From: Myxococcales bacterium
GTDB taxonomy: Bacteria; Myxococcota_A; Polyangia; Haliangiales; Haliangiaceae
Reading direction: 5' to 3'
Length of the DNA stretch: 64,000 nt
Assembly (NCBI GenBank): GCA_016720595.1
Contig: JADKKI010000012.1
Span: forward strand, 1 to 64,000
The position numbers and the translations under genes are program-made. How positions within the stretch are numbered: position 1 is the first letter of the stretch; each line of letters starts with the position of its first letter. This document shows positions 50,371 through 59,810 of this stretch, one piece after another. Under the pieces are notes generated by a model. That model was not told the origin of the DNA and made no database searches. It saw nothing but the letters and a program-made list of their open reading frames with translations.

Positions 50371-51716
50371 TCAGGGCGCTGACGGTCGTTCGGCGAGCAG
50401 ACGACCGACAAAGCCGGTGTCGAAGTCGCCTCGGATAAAATCTGGGTTGTTCACGATCCGTCGCAAGAACGGGATGTTGGTCCGATCCCCTCGATGACGA
50501 TCTCGTCGAGGCAGCGGCGGGCCCGGCGGATCGCGGCCGGGCGGTCGACGTCGTGGACGATCACCTTGGCGATCATCGAGTCGTAGTGGGGCGGCACCAC
50601 GTAGCCCTCGTACAGCGCGGTGTCGACCCGGACCCCGAGGCCGCCCGGCAGGTGCAAGGCCGTGATCTTGCCCGGCCACGGCGCGAAGCTGTCCGGGTCC
50701 TCGGCGTTGATCCGCATCTCGATGGCGTGGCCGCGCGGCTGGCGGACGGTGGTTGAACGACAGCGGCTCGCCAGCAGCGATCTTGATCTGCTCGCGCACG
50801 AGATCGAGGCCGGTGACCAGCTCGGTCACCGGGTGCTCGACCTGCAGCCGGGTGTTCATCTCCATGAAGTAGAACCGGCCGTCGACTGTCGAGCAGGAAC
50901 TCCAGGGTGCCGGCGTTGTAGTAGCCGATCTTGGTGATGGCCTTGACCGCGGCGGCATCTCGGCGCGCACGCCCTGGGGGAGCGCGGCGACGGCGCCTCC
51001 TCGATGACCTTCTGGTGGCGGCGCTGGATCGAGCACTCGCGCTCGCCGAGGTGCGTGTAGTGACCGTGCTTGTCGCCGATCACCTGGATCTCGATGTGGC
51101 GCGGCTTCTGGCAGTACCGCTCCATGAACATCTCGGGATTGCCGAACGCGGCCAGCGCCTCGGTGCGCCCGGTGTTCCAGTCGTTGGCGAGCCGATCGGG
51201 ATCGTGGATGATCTTCATGCCGCGGCCGCCGCCGCCGGCCGCCGCCTTGAGGATCACCGGCAGGCCGATGCGCGCGGCGGCCTCGAGCAGCTGGATCTCG
51301 TCGTGGATGCCGGCGGTGCCCGGCAGCATCGGCACGCCGGCCTTGGCCATCGCCTCGCGCGCGCGGATCTTGTCGCCCATCAGGCGCATCGCATCCGGCG
51401 AGGGGCCGATCCACGTCAGCTTGCACTTGCGGCAGACCTCGGCGAAGTCGGCGTTCTCGGAGAGGAAGCCGTAGCCGGGGTGGATCGCGTCGGCGCCGGT
51501 GATCTCGGCGGCGCTGATCAGCGACGGGATGTTGAGGTAGCTCAGGCGCGACGGCGGTGGCCCGATGCACACCGCCTGGTCGGCGAACTTCACGTGCAGC
51601 GCGTCGGCGTCGGCGGTGGAGTACACCGCCACCGACTTGATGCCCATCTCGCGGCAGGCGCGGATCACGCGCAGCGCGATCTCGCCGCGGTTGGCGACGA
51701 GGACCTTCTTGAACAT
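50371..51716 (-). CDS. accC: Acetyl-CoA carboxylase biotin carboxylase subunit (frameshifted)
   Basis: About 448 residues from ATG 51716. The first 245 residues are clean: [37 protein letters not shown], the ATP-grasp loop [14 protein letters not shown], and [19 protein letters not shown]. Frames then change near 50980, 50890, 50750 and 50490, with [41 protein letters not shown] and [19 protein letters not shown] in successive frames. All catalytic parts exist. accC is normally essential and is next to intact accB, so these are almost certainly sequence errors. It carboxylates biotin on AccB with bicarbonate and ATP. Confidence 0.9.
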
Positions 51717-51728
51717 GGCGAGGTCCGA

Positions 51729-52209
<481 letters not shown>

Positions 52210-52238
<29 letters not shown>

Positions 52239-52704
52239 TGCGAGGCGTAGCTTCCACATGCGCGAGGGCCGCGTCCAGTCCCAGGTAGTAGCTTTGTGCG
52301 CCGAAGCCGCAGATCTGGCCGATGCACACAGCGGCGGTCACCGAGACCTGCCGAAACGCCTCGCGTGCGTGGAGGTTGGACAGGTGAACCTCGACGGCCG
52401 GGAGCGCCACCGCATCGAGCGCATCGCGGATCGCCACCGAGGTGTGCGTGTAGCCGCCCGGGTTGATGACGATGGCCGAGGCCCAGCCCTTCGCGCGCTG
52501 GATCAGGTCCACCAGCTCGCCCTCGAGGTTGGTCTGAGCGCACCGCAGCACCGCTCCGCGCTCTCTGGCGCGGCGCGTCAGCTCGCGATCGATCTCGGCC
52601 AGCGTCGTGGTCCCATAGATCGCCGGATCCCGCGTTCCGAGCAGGTTCAGGTTAGGCCCGTGGAGGACCTGGATCCGGACGCTCGGCGCTCGCGCCAGCG
52701 CCAC
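52210..52704 (-). CDS. aroQ: Type II 3-dehydroquinate dehydratase
   Basis: 164 residues. Signature start LHGPNLNLLGTRDPAIYGTTTL (Asn/Arg/Tyr active site), then INPGGYTHTSVAIRDAL and VEVHLSNLHAREAFRQVS, with catalytic His and the lid Arg/Tyr. Converts 3-dehydroquinate to dehydroshikimate. It overlaps accB by 29 bases. With the aroKB fusion further on, three shikimate-pathway steps lie within 3 kb. The pathway also feeds the aromatic starter of the polyene cluster. Confidence 0.95.
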
Positions 52705-52706
52705 GG

Positions 52707-53063
52707 TCAGAGGGCGGCGACGAGCGAGGGCGTGGCGAGCCGCGCGAGGAAGCGAGCCTTGCCGAAGTTGCCCTCGGAGGTGATCGCGATCGCGATGAAG
52801 TACTGGGGCGAGATCATCCGGCAGATCAGCAAGAGGCGCTGCGCCTTGACGACCATCTCCTCGAGGTTGCCGACCGCGAGGCTGTCACCGGCCTTGCGAA
52901 CCTGCGTGAGGATGAAGCTGAACTCCATCGCCACGGTGTTGATGTCGACGCGATCCTGCTGACGGATGTAGGTCTCGACGGGAATCCCATCGAGGCCCAT
53001 GATCACCGCAGCGATTCCACCGTCGACGTTGTCGACGACCTTCTTGAGCGTTTCAGCGAACAA
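52707..53063 (-). CDS. Roadblock/LC7-family protein (MglB-like)
   Basis: 118 residues from ATG 53063; next gene aroQ starts after two bases. Shows the roadblock fold: an N-terminal helix, GGIAAVIMGLDGIPVETYIR and EMVVKAQRLLLICRMISPQYF, and IAIAITSEGNFGKARFLARL. These proteins regulate small GTPases, MglB being the polarity regulator of myxobacterial gliding and pili. In this window it lies in an acc/aro operon rather than beside a GTPase gene, so a direct MglB role is not shown. Confidence 0.85.
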   Translation of the reverse strand: MFAETLKKVVDNVDGGIAAVIMGLDGIPVETYIRQQDRVDINTVAMEFSFILTQVRKAGDSLAVGNLEEMVVKAQRLLLICRMISPQYFIAIAITSEGNFGKARFLARLATPSLVAAL

Positions 53064-53127
53064 GGGCCACCTTGGGGATCAAGTTACTAGAGCGGTGGCG
53101 ACCTGCGCCAGCCCGCGGACCGCTTTC

Positions 53128-53844
53128 CTACGGGAGCATGACGGGAGCCGGGCAGACCAGCGCCCCGCTCCTGGTGCAGCAGTCCACCAGGCCGTCCTGG
53201 AACACGTTGCAGGCGTTGCCCTTGTTGAGCGTCTCCATCATCACCGGGCAGGCCAGCGCCACGTTGTTCGCATCCACCAGGACGTTCACCACGCAGTCGC
53301 TGCAGACGGTGACCGGGAACTGGAACTCGTTGCTGGTCACCTCGTCGCCGGCCATCTCACCGAACACGGTGGCCTTGACGATCAGTTCGGTGCGGAACGA
53401 GGCCGTGCCCTTCGCCGTGGCGATCGCATCGAGGAGCGCCGCCGGGATCGCTTCGAACGCGCCGTCGGTGACTCCGCCGTTGGGGAGCAGCGGCGCCGAG
53501 AACAGCGAATCGAACTTGGTCAGCGCACCGCCGCCCACGCTCGCGAGCGCGGGGTCCGCGAACGTGATGTCGACGTGGGCGCCCTTGGTGAGGATCGTCC
53601 GCTGATCCTCGAAGCCCTCCCGGGCCTCGATCCGGCTCAGCATCTGCGGATGCAGCCGATAGCCGTTGGGCGAGTGAACATTGATCGTGCCGTGAAGCAG
53701 CCCGGCCTCGCTCGCAGCTGAGGAGAACGAGCATGCGTCACCGGCCACCACGTTCTTCGTGATCAGGATGGCCTCGTCGCCGTTTCCTGCGGTGCAGGCA
53801 CCGAGGGACAGGGCGAGAGCAAATGGAATGAACGTGTGTTGCAT
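53128..53844 (-). CDS. Cysteine-containing lipoprotein, unknown function
   Basis: 238 residues from ATG 53844. Signal MQHTFIPFALALSLGACTAG with lipobox LGAC. The mature part is beta-rich with paired cysteines (FPVTVCSDCVVNVLVDANNV, ALACPVMMETLNKGNACNVF, DGLVDCCTRSGALVCPAP). No recognised domain. It sits between the roadblock gene and aroKB on the same strand, with about 25 bases before it and 60 after it. Confidence 0.75.
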   Translation of the reverse strand: MQHTFIPFALALSLGACTAGNGDEAILITKNVVAGDACSFSSAASEAGLLHGTINVHSPNGYRLHPQMLSRIEAREGFEDQRTILTKGAHVDITFADPALASVGGGALTKFDSLFSAPLLPNGGVTDGAFEAIPAALLDAIATAKGTASFRTELIVKATVFGEMAGDEVTSNEFQFPVTVCSDCVVNVLVDANNVALACPVMMETLNKGNACNVFQDGLVDCCTRSGALVCPAPVMLP

Positions 53845-53868
53845 GGCTCCTCCGAGGGGAAAATCGTA

Positions 53869-55434
53869 TCAAGCCGACACCGTCGGACGCAAAATTCTTC
53901 GCACCTCGGTGACCTCGATCTCGACTGGCTCACACGCCCCGACATCCGAGATCACCAGAAACTTGAGCTTGGACCCGATCCGCTTCTTGTCGACCTGGAC
54001 CCGAGCGAGGACCTCGTCACGCAGCCAGGGGTCCAGCTCCGACGGCAACCCGCTCGAGACCAGCGCGGCGACCACTTCGGCCTCGAGATCGGCCCTGGCG
54101 AGCCCCAGGGCGGTGGACACCCGGCACGCGGCCACCAGGCCCAGCCCGACACACTCGCCGTGCAGGAGGCCTCCGTCGGAGGCGGACTCGATCGCGTGGC
54201 CGATCGTGTGCCCGAGGTTGAGCAGCGCCCGGTGGCCCGTGAGCTCGCGCTCGTCGCGGCCGACGATGGCGGCCTTGTAGGCGATCGAGCGCTCGATCAC
54301 CTCGCGCAGCGCGCTCGGAGGCGCGGCGTGCTCCGGCCCCGCCGCCCAGGCAGCGCACGCCGCCACGCCACGCCACAGCTCTGCGCCGTCGAGGAGCGCG
54401 TACTTCCACAGCTCGCCGAAGCCGGCCCGCCGCTCGCGCGCAGGGAGCGTGGTCAAGGTCGGCAGATGGCACGCCACCAGGCGCGGCTGCCAGAACGCAC
54501 CGACGAGGTTCTTGCCCGCGGGCAGGTCCACCGCCGTCTTACCGCCGATCGCGGCATCGGTCATCGCCACGATCGTGGTCGGGACCTGCACCACCGGGAG
54601 GCCGCGAAACAAGGTGGCGGCGACGAACCCGGCGAGATCTCCGACCACGCCGCCACCGAGCGCGACGATCGCCGAGCCGCGATCGAGGCCGGCCGCGACC
54701 AGTTGCTGACACGTCTGCTCGTAGACCGCGAACGACTTGCTCGCCTCGCCGGGCGCGAGCTCGATCACCACATCGCCGGGGAGCGTCCAGTGCCTCCCGA
54801 CGTTGCGATCCGTGATCACCGCGAGCTTGGTGACGGGCCCGAGCACCGCGCGGATCGCGTCGACCGAAGGTGGCGCAGCGTCGATCGTCACCGGATAGGT
54901 TCGGTCGCCGAGCGCGAGGAACGTCGCGTGGCCACCCGCCGGGAGCCGCGCCGCGCTCGCCTCCACCGCGCGGACCGCCGTGACCACCTCGTCGATCGTC
55001 TTGCCGGTGGTCTCCACCACGGCATGCGCACGCCGGTACACGGGCGCTCGCTTCGCGGCGAGCGTGGCCGCAGAGGCGAGCAGCGGGCGTGGAGGTCCGC
55101 CCCGAGCGCGCCGCGCGGCCTCGTCGAGATCGACGTTGAGGGCGACCACCAGGCCCGCCGCGCGCATCCGGGCCAGGTTGTCGCCGAACGTCGCCGCACC
55201 GCCACCGGTGGCGATCACGGGTGCATCGCCAGCGTCGGCGATCACCTGCGCGAGCGCGGCCGCCTCGCGGCGCCGGAACTCGGGCTCGTCGCGCGCCACC
55301 AGCTGCGCGACCGGCTCCCCCATCGCAGCGATCACGTCATCCAGATCGACGAACCGCCGCCGCGTCGCAGCTGCGAGCGCCCGGCCGACCGAGGTCTTGC
55401 CGGCCGCCATGAAGCCGATGACGAACAGCGCCAC
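53869..55434 (-). CDS. aroKB: Shikimate kinase / 3-dehydroquinate synthase fusion
   Basis: 521 residues from GTG 55434, overlapping the pilQ stop (TAGTG). The N-terminal shikimate kinase (about 1-165) has the Walker A GFMAAGKTSVGRALA, VDLDDVI and IATGGGAA. The C-terminal 3-dehydroquinate synthase (about 175-521) has ALGGGVVGDLAGFVAATLFR, VPTTIVAMTDAAIGGKTAVD, LNLGHTIGHAIE and LLHGECVGLGLV, with metal-binding His/Glu. The fusion joins steps 2 and 5 of the shikimate pathway. Its position directly after pilQ is the common order in this phylum and in many other bacteria. Confidence 0.95.
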   Translation of the reverse strand: MALFVIGFMAAGKTSVGRALAAATRRRFVDLDDVIAAMGEPVAQLVARDEPEFRRREAAALAQVIADAGDAPVIATGGGAATFGDNLARMRAAGLVVALNVDLDEAARRARGGPPRPLLASAATLAAKRAPVYRRAHAVVETTGKTIDEVVTAVRAVEASAARLPAGGHATFLALGDRTYPVTIDAAPPSVDAIRAVLGPVTKLAVITDRNVGRHWTLPGDVVIELAPGEASKSFAVYEQTCQQLVAAGLDRGSAIVALGGGVVGDLAGFVAATLFRGLPVVQVPTTIVAMTDAAIGGKTAVDLPAGKNLVGAFWQPRLVACHLPTLTTLPARERRAGFGELWKYALLDGAELWRGVAACAAWAAGPEHAAPPSALREVIERSIAYKAAIVGRDERELTGHRALLNLGHTIGHAIESASDGGLLHGECVGLGLVAACRVSTALGLARADLEAEVVAALVSSGLPSELDPWLRDEVLARVQVDKKRIGSKLKFLVISDVGACEPVEIEVTEVRRILRPTVSA

Positions 55435-58400
55435 TACTGGCAGCGTAGCAGGGCTTTGTTCGTGATCTTCGGCGTGATGAACACGAGGATCTCGGTGCGG
55501 TCATCGTTCTCGCGGCGGTTCTTGAAGAACCAGCCGATCACCGGAAGGTCACCGAAGAACGGCACCTTCTTGTACGCGAGACCGGTGTTGCGCGTGTAGA
55601 TGCCACCGAGGACCGAGGTCTCGCCATCGGCGACGAGCATCTGGGTCTTGGCTTCCTTGCGGAGGATCGTCGGGTCACCACGTGCACCGACGTTGACGAA
55701 GTCGGGCTCGTTCTTGGTCACGTTGAGGTTCATCGCGATCGCGCAGTCGCGCTGCGAGACGTACGGCGTGACCGTGAGGGCGAGGTCGGCCTGGACGAAC
55801 TGCGTCTGCGTACCGGCCGCCGAGACGACGGAGATCGGGATCGAGACGCCCTGGCTGATCTTCGCTTCCTTGTTGTTCAGCACGGTGATCTTCGGTGCCG
55901 AGATGATGCGCACGGTGCCGGAGTCCTCGAGAGCCGAGAGGCGGAGGTTCAGGTTGAAGTTGCCGCCCACCGAGCCGAGCGCGAAGCCGATCGCACCACC
56001 TTCGCCGGTGCCGACCGCGGCCGGCAAGTTGATCGCGAAGTCCGAAGGCGTCGCGGTGCCGCGGCGGTTGGTCTGGTTGTCTTCCGCACCACCGGCGATC
56101 CCGATGCTCGACGGGAACACGAGGCCCGTCGAGTTGCCGCCGGCCGGGCTCGCGGAGGCGCTACCGCCCCACTGGATGCCGAGCTGGCGGAGGAACGTCG
56201 AGCGGGCTTCCACGATGCGCGCCTCGATCGAGATCTGCGGGGTCTGCGTATCGAGCATCAGTGCGAGGCGCTGGATCTCGCCGCGGTTGCCGGCGACGTC
56301 GTTGATGATCAGCGCGTTGGTGCGCTCGTCGACCTCGATGCGGCCCTTCGGCGAGAGCATCGGCTCGAGCTTGCTCTTGAGCTCCGCGGCCGACGCGTAG
56401 TTTAGCGGGACCACCTCGGAGCGCGGGCTCTCGGCCTTGATCATCGCCTCGCGGCGCGCGGCCTCGGCCTCGTCCTCCGCGTCGAGCTCCTTGCGGGGCG
56501 CGATGCGGAACAGGTTTCCATCGCGGCGGTACCACAGACCGTGCGACGCGAGGATGACCTCGAGCGCCTGGTCCCACGGCACGCGCTTCAGGCGAACCGT
56601 GACCTTCGCGTCGATGCCATCGGGCACCACGATGTTGACCTTGCCGGTGTCCGCGATGGTGCGGAGCAGATCGTGGATCGGGGCATCCTTGAAGTCGAAG
56701 TCGACCGTGGCACCGCGATAGACCTTGCGGTTGCGACCGCCCTGCGGGGGCAGCTGCGCGACGGTCTGCTGCGCGATCGGCGTGGAGGCCGCGCCGAAGC
56801 CGCCGACGACCGGCGACGGGACGTTCTGCGTGCGCGGGGCGCGCTTGGCGACCTGCTCGCCGACGAACCGCCAGCGCACCGTGGAGCCATCGCGATCGAT
56901 GCTCGGCGTCATCGGCGACGCGAGCTCGGCGATCAGACGGACGCGATTCGCCGTGCGACGATCACGGAACGAGGACACTGCGCGGACCGGGCTCCCGAAC
57001 CGCGTGACATCGAGCTTGCGCTCGAGCTTCTGCGCGAGCTCCGCGCCATCGATGATCAGCTCGACATGAGTCGGCGTGACCTCGCCGAGGGTCACCTGAC
57101 CGTCGCCGGTCATCGCGATGTCGACCTGGCCACTGCCGTCGTCGCCCTTGAACGCGATGTCCTTGACGAATGCGGCCTTCGCGAACTTGGTGGCCACCGT
57201 CGTCGGCTGCACCACCGGGGTCACCGTCGCGACCTTGCTCGCGTCGGCCTTCTTCGCGTCGAGAGCTGCGAGCTCCTTCTCCTCCTGCATCCGCTGCGTG
57301 GCGAGCTGCGCGCGGCGGCGCTCCTCGCGCTCCGCGGCATCGCGCGCCTGGGCGGCGAGCGTACGGAGGCGATCCGACTCGGCCTGCTGCTGGGCGACCG
57401 CCTTGCGGCGATCGGAGAGATCGGTCTCGGCCTGCTTGCGCTCGTCGGCGAGCTTGGCCGCGGCCGCGCGCGCCTTGGTGAGCTCCGCGTCGGTGGCCTG
57501 CCGCGCCTTCGCGGACGCGACCTCGGACTGCGCCTTCGCCTCGGCCTTGCTGCGTGCCTCGAGCTCCGACGCGGCCTTCTCGGCCGCCTCGCGGCGCGCC
57601 ATCAGCTCGTCGAGCCCGGCCTCGGCATCGTGCTTCGCGCCGACGGCCTTGGCGGCCGACGCCTCGGCGATCGCGCGCTGCTTCTCGGCGGCCGCGGTCG
57701 CGACCTGGGCATCCTTCGCCGCGGCCTCGGCCGCCTTGCGCTGCTGCTCGGCCGTGGTGCGCTGCTGCTCCGCCTCGCTGCGCTGCTTGGTCGCGGTCGC
57801 CGCGGCGGTCTCCGCCTCGGCACGCCGGCGACCTGCATCGGACGCCGCCGCCTCGGCCTCGCTGCGCTTGCGCGCGGCATCGTTGGCCGCACGCTCGGCG
57901 CTGGTGCGCTGCTGCTCCACGCTCGCGAGCGTGGACCGCGTCTGATCGAGATCCTTGCGGGCGGTGGTCGCCGCGGTCTCCGCCGCCACGCGCCGCGCCT
58001 CGGCGGCATCGGCGAGCTGCTTGGCCTTGAAGAACCGCGCCTCGGCCGCCTTCGCATCGGCGACGAGCTTCTCGCGCTCCGACGCCACCTGGTTGGTCGA
58101 GGCATCACGAGCCTTGGCCGCGGTCCGCGCCGCTTCCTCGGCCTTCTCGCGCTCGCGCATCGCGTTCGCGACGGTGTCGCGGGCCGCTTCCTCACGGGCC
58201 AGCGCCGCGGCGTGGGCCGCGCGCGCCTTGTCCTCGCGGGCCTGGACCTCGAGCGCCTTCTTGTCGAGCGTGGAGAGCTGGGACTTCGCATCCTTCAGGA
58301 GCTTCTCCGCCTCGGCACGCGCAGTGATCGCGCCCTGCTTGTCCGCCTCGGCCTCGCGCTTCTCGGCGGCGGCCATGGTCTTCGCTGCATCCGCCTCGGC

Positions 58401-59687
58401 CTTGGCCGCCTTCGCCTCGGCGCGCGCCCGCGTGGCATCCGCCTTCGCGGCCTCCGCCTCGCTCCGCGCACGCTCGGCATCCGCGTTGGAGCGCGCGATG
58501 TCGGTCTTCGTCTTGGCCGCCTCGACGCGCGCCTGCTCCGCCTCGAGCCGCTTCTGCGCCACATCGCGACGCGCCTGCTCCGCCTCGGCCTTCGCCGCGA
58601 GGGCATCGGCCTTCGCCGCATTCGCCTCGAGCCGTGCCGCCACGGTCTCCGCCTTGGTCCGCGATGCGGCATCCACGGCCTTCGCCGCATTCGCGCGCGC
58701 CACCTCGGCATCGCGACGCGCCTGCTCCGCCTCGGCCTTCGCCTGCGCCGCCGCATCCACATCACGCGCCGCGGCGCGCTTCACTTGATCCGCCTCGGCC
58801 TTGGTGCGCGCGATGTCCTGCGCCGCCGCGACCTTGACCGCATCCGCCTCGGCCTTCGCCGTGGCGGCCATCGAGCGGGCCTTGCCCACCTCGGCCTGCG
58901 CCGTGGCCGCATCCTGCTTCGCCTTCATCACCTCGGCCTGCGCCGACGAGGAATCCGACTTCGCCTTCTGGGCATCGGCCTGCGCTGCCGCGGCCATCGC
59001 CTTGGCCCGGGTCGCCTCGGCCTGTGCCGCGGCGGCCATCGCCTTGGCCTTGTCGACATCTACCGAGCTCGCCTGCTGCGCGGCGCGCTTCGCGTCATCT
59101 GCTGCGCGCTGCGCCGACTCGGCGCGCGCTTGCTGATCACTCGCGGCCTTGCGGAGGCGTTCGGCCTCGGCCTGCGCTGCGAGGCTCGCCTTCTCGGCGG
59201 CCGCCTGGGCTTGCTGCGCCCTGGCCAGCGCCTCGGGGCTCGCGGTCTTCGGCGCCGCGTCGCGCGCGGACACCATGACCACGACCTCGTTGCCGTCGGT
59301 CTTGACGTCATAACGACCGGGGCGTGCGAGCGTGACGATCACGCGGACCATCTGGCCCCCGTCATCGAGCTGCTGCGCCGCGATCGTCGAGACCGCCCAG
59401 GTACTCGGGGTGAACACGCTCGCGCCTTCATGGCCGCGGAGTGATTCGGCGAGCCGCGCTTGCGGCACATCGATCACGACCCGGCTCGGGCGTTCGAGCT
59501 TGTACACGGTGAACGTAGGCGTCTGCTCGCCTCGCACGTGCACACGTGTGGTGCCGGTCGCGTCGTCGTCGAACGTGACGGCGCGGATTTCGTTCTTGCC
59601 ATCGGCAAGTGCCGGTCGCGCTGCCATCAGGGCAGCCGTTGCGACGACGAGGGTGGCGGTCCAGTTCTTCGGGCGAGTCAGCAGCAT
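55434..59687 (-). CDS. pilQ: Type IV pilus secretin PilQ with giant coiled-coil insertion
   Basis: 1417 residues from ATG 59687 with AGGAG five bases upstream; about 500-700 longer than usual PilQ. Order: signal VVATAALMAARPALA; AMIN domain 1 (NEIRAVTFDDDATGTTRVHV, 30-145); an Ala/Lys/Glu/Arg/Gln heptad-like coiled coil with units such as KAEAEQARRDAEVARANAAK (about 150-815); AMIN domain 2 (FVKDIAFKGDDGSGQVDIAM, about 840-940); STN/secretin N0 domain (GATVDFDFKDAPIHDLLRTI, about 985-1060); NolW-type domain (VVPLNYASAAELKSKLEPML); and the secretin core with PKITVLNNKEAKISQG and TGLAYKKVPFFGDLPVIGWF. It forms the outer-membrane pore for the pilus. The coiled coil could span the periplasm or bind peptidoglycan, an inference. 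Confidence 0.93.
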   Translation of the reverse strand: MLLTRPKNWTATLVVATAALMAARPALADGKNEIRAVTFDDDATGTTRVHVRGEQTPTFTVYKLERPSRVVIDVPQARLAESLRGHEGASVFTPSTWAVSTIAAQQLDDGGQMVRVIVTLARPGRYDVKTDGNEVVVMVSARDAAPKTASPEALARAQQAQAAAEKASLAAQAEAERLRKAASDQQARAESAQRAADDAKRAAQQASSVDVDKAKAMAAAAQAEATRAKAMAAAAQADAQKAKSDSSSAQAEVMKAKQDAATAQAEVGKARSMAATAKAEADAVKVAAAQDIARTKAEADQVKRAAARDVDAAAQAKAEAEQARRDAEVARANAAKAVDAASRTKAETVAARLEANAAKADALAAKAEAEQARRDVAQKRLEAEQARVEAAKTKTDIARSNADAERARSEAEAAKADATRARAEAKAAKAEADAAKTMAAAEKREAEADKQGAITARAEAEKLLKDAKSQLSTLDKKALEVQAREDKARAAHAAALAREEAARDTVANAMREREKAEEAARTAAKARDASTNQVASEREKLVADAKAAEARFFKAKQLADAAEARRVAAETAATTARKDLDQTRSTLASVEQQRTSAERAANDAARKRSEAEAAASDAGRRRAEAETAAATATKQRSEAEQQRTTAEQQRKAAEAAAKDAQVATAAAEKQRAIAEASAAKAVGAKHDAEAGLDELMARREAAEKAASELEARSKAEAKAQSEVASAKARQATDAELTKARAAAAKLADERKQAETDLSDRRKAVAQQQAESDRLRTLAAQARDAAEREERRRAQLATQRMQEEKELAALDAKKADASKVATVTPVVQPTTVATKFAKAAFVKDIAFKGDDGSGQVDIAMTGDGQVTLGEVTPTHVELIIDGAELAQKLERKLDVTRFGSPVRAVSSFRDRRTANRVRLIAELASPMTPSIDRDGSTVRWRFVGEQVAKRAPRTQNVPSPVVGGFGAASTPIAQQTVAQLPPQGGRNRKVYRGATVDFDFKDAPIHDLLRTIADTGKVNIVVPDGIDAKVTVRLKRVPWDQALEVILASHGLWYRRDGNLFRIAPRKELDAEDEAEAARREAMIKAESPRSEVVPLNYASAAELKSKLEPMLSPKGRIEVDERTNALIINDVAGNRGEIQRLALMLDTQTPQISIEARIVEARSTFLRQLGIQWGGSASASPAGGNSTGLVFPSSIGIAGGAEDNQTNRRGTATPSDFAINLPAAVGTGEGGAIGFALGSVGGNFNLNLRLSALEDSGTVRIISAPKITVLNNKEAKISQGVSIPISVVSAAGTQTQFVQADLALTVTPYVSQRDCAIAMNLNVTKNEPDFVNVGARGDPTILRKEAKTQMLVADGETSVLGGIYTRNTGLAYKKVPFFGDLPVIGWFFKNRRENDDRTEILVFITPKITNKALLRCQ

Positions 59688-59750
59688 GAGACTCCTGAGC
59701 ACCTGCGGACAGACGGAGGGCCTTGCGTCGAGCCTCGACGCACTCCCCAC

Positions 59751-59810
59751 GATCAGCCGCGTGGCTACGAAAATTTTCGCCCGACCTGACGCCGGATCAA
59801 AATTTTTCGA
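59751..59810. other. pilP-pilQ intergenic region with AT-rich inverted segment
   Basis: Between the pilP stop (59811) and the pilQ start (59687), about 120 bases are unusually AT-rich for this genome (AAAATTTTCG and AAAATTTTTCG near 59768-59810). With the 18-base palindrome just upstream in pilP it may be a processing, attenuation or extra-promoter site that sets PilQ level separately. This part shows no complete terminator. Confidence 0.4.

Noticed and set aside
56541..59444. 967-residue plus-strand open frame opposite pilQ
   Set aside because: Arg/Gly/Leu-repeat shadow of the coiled-coil DNA; pilQ on the other strand has a start, RBS, signal peptide and secretin domains.
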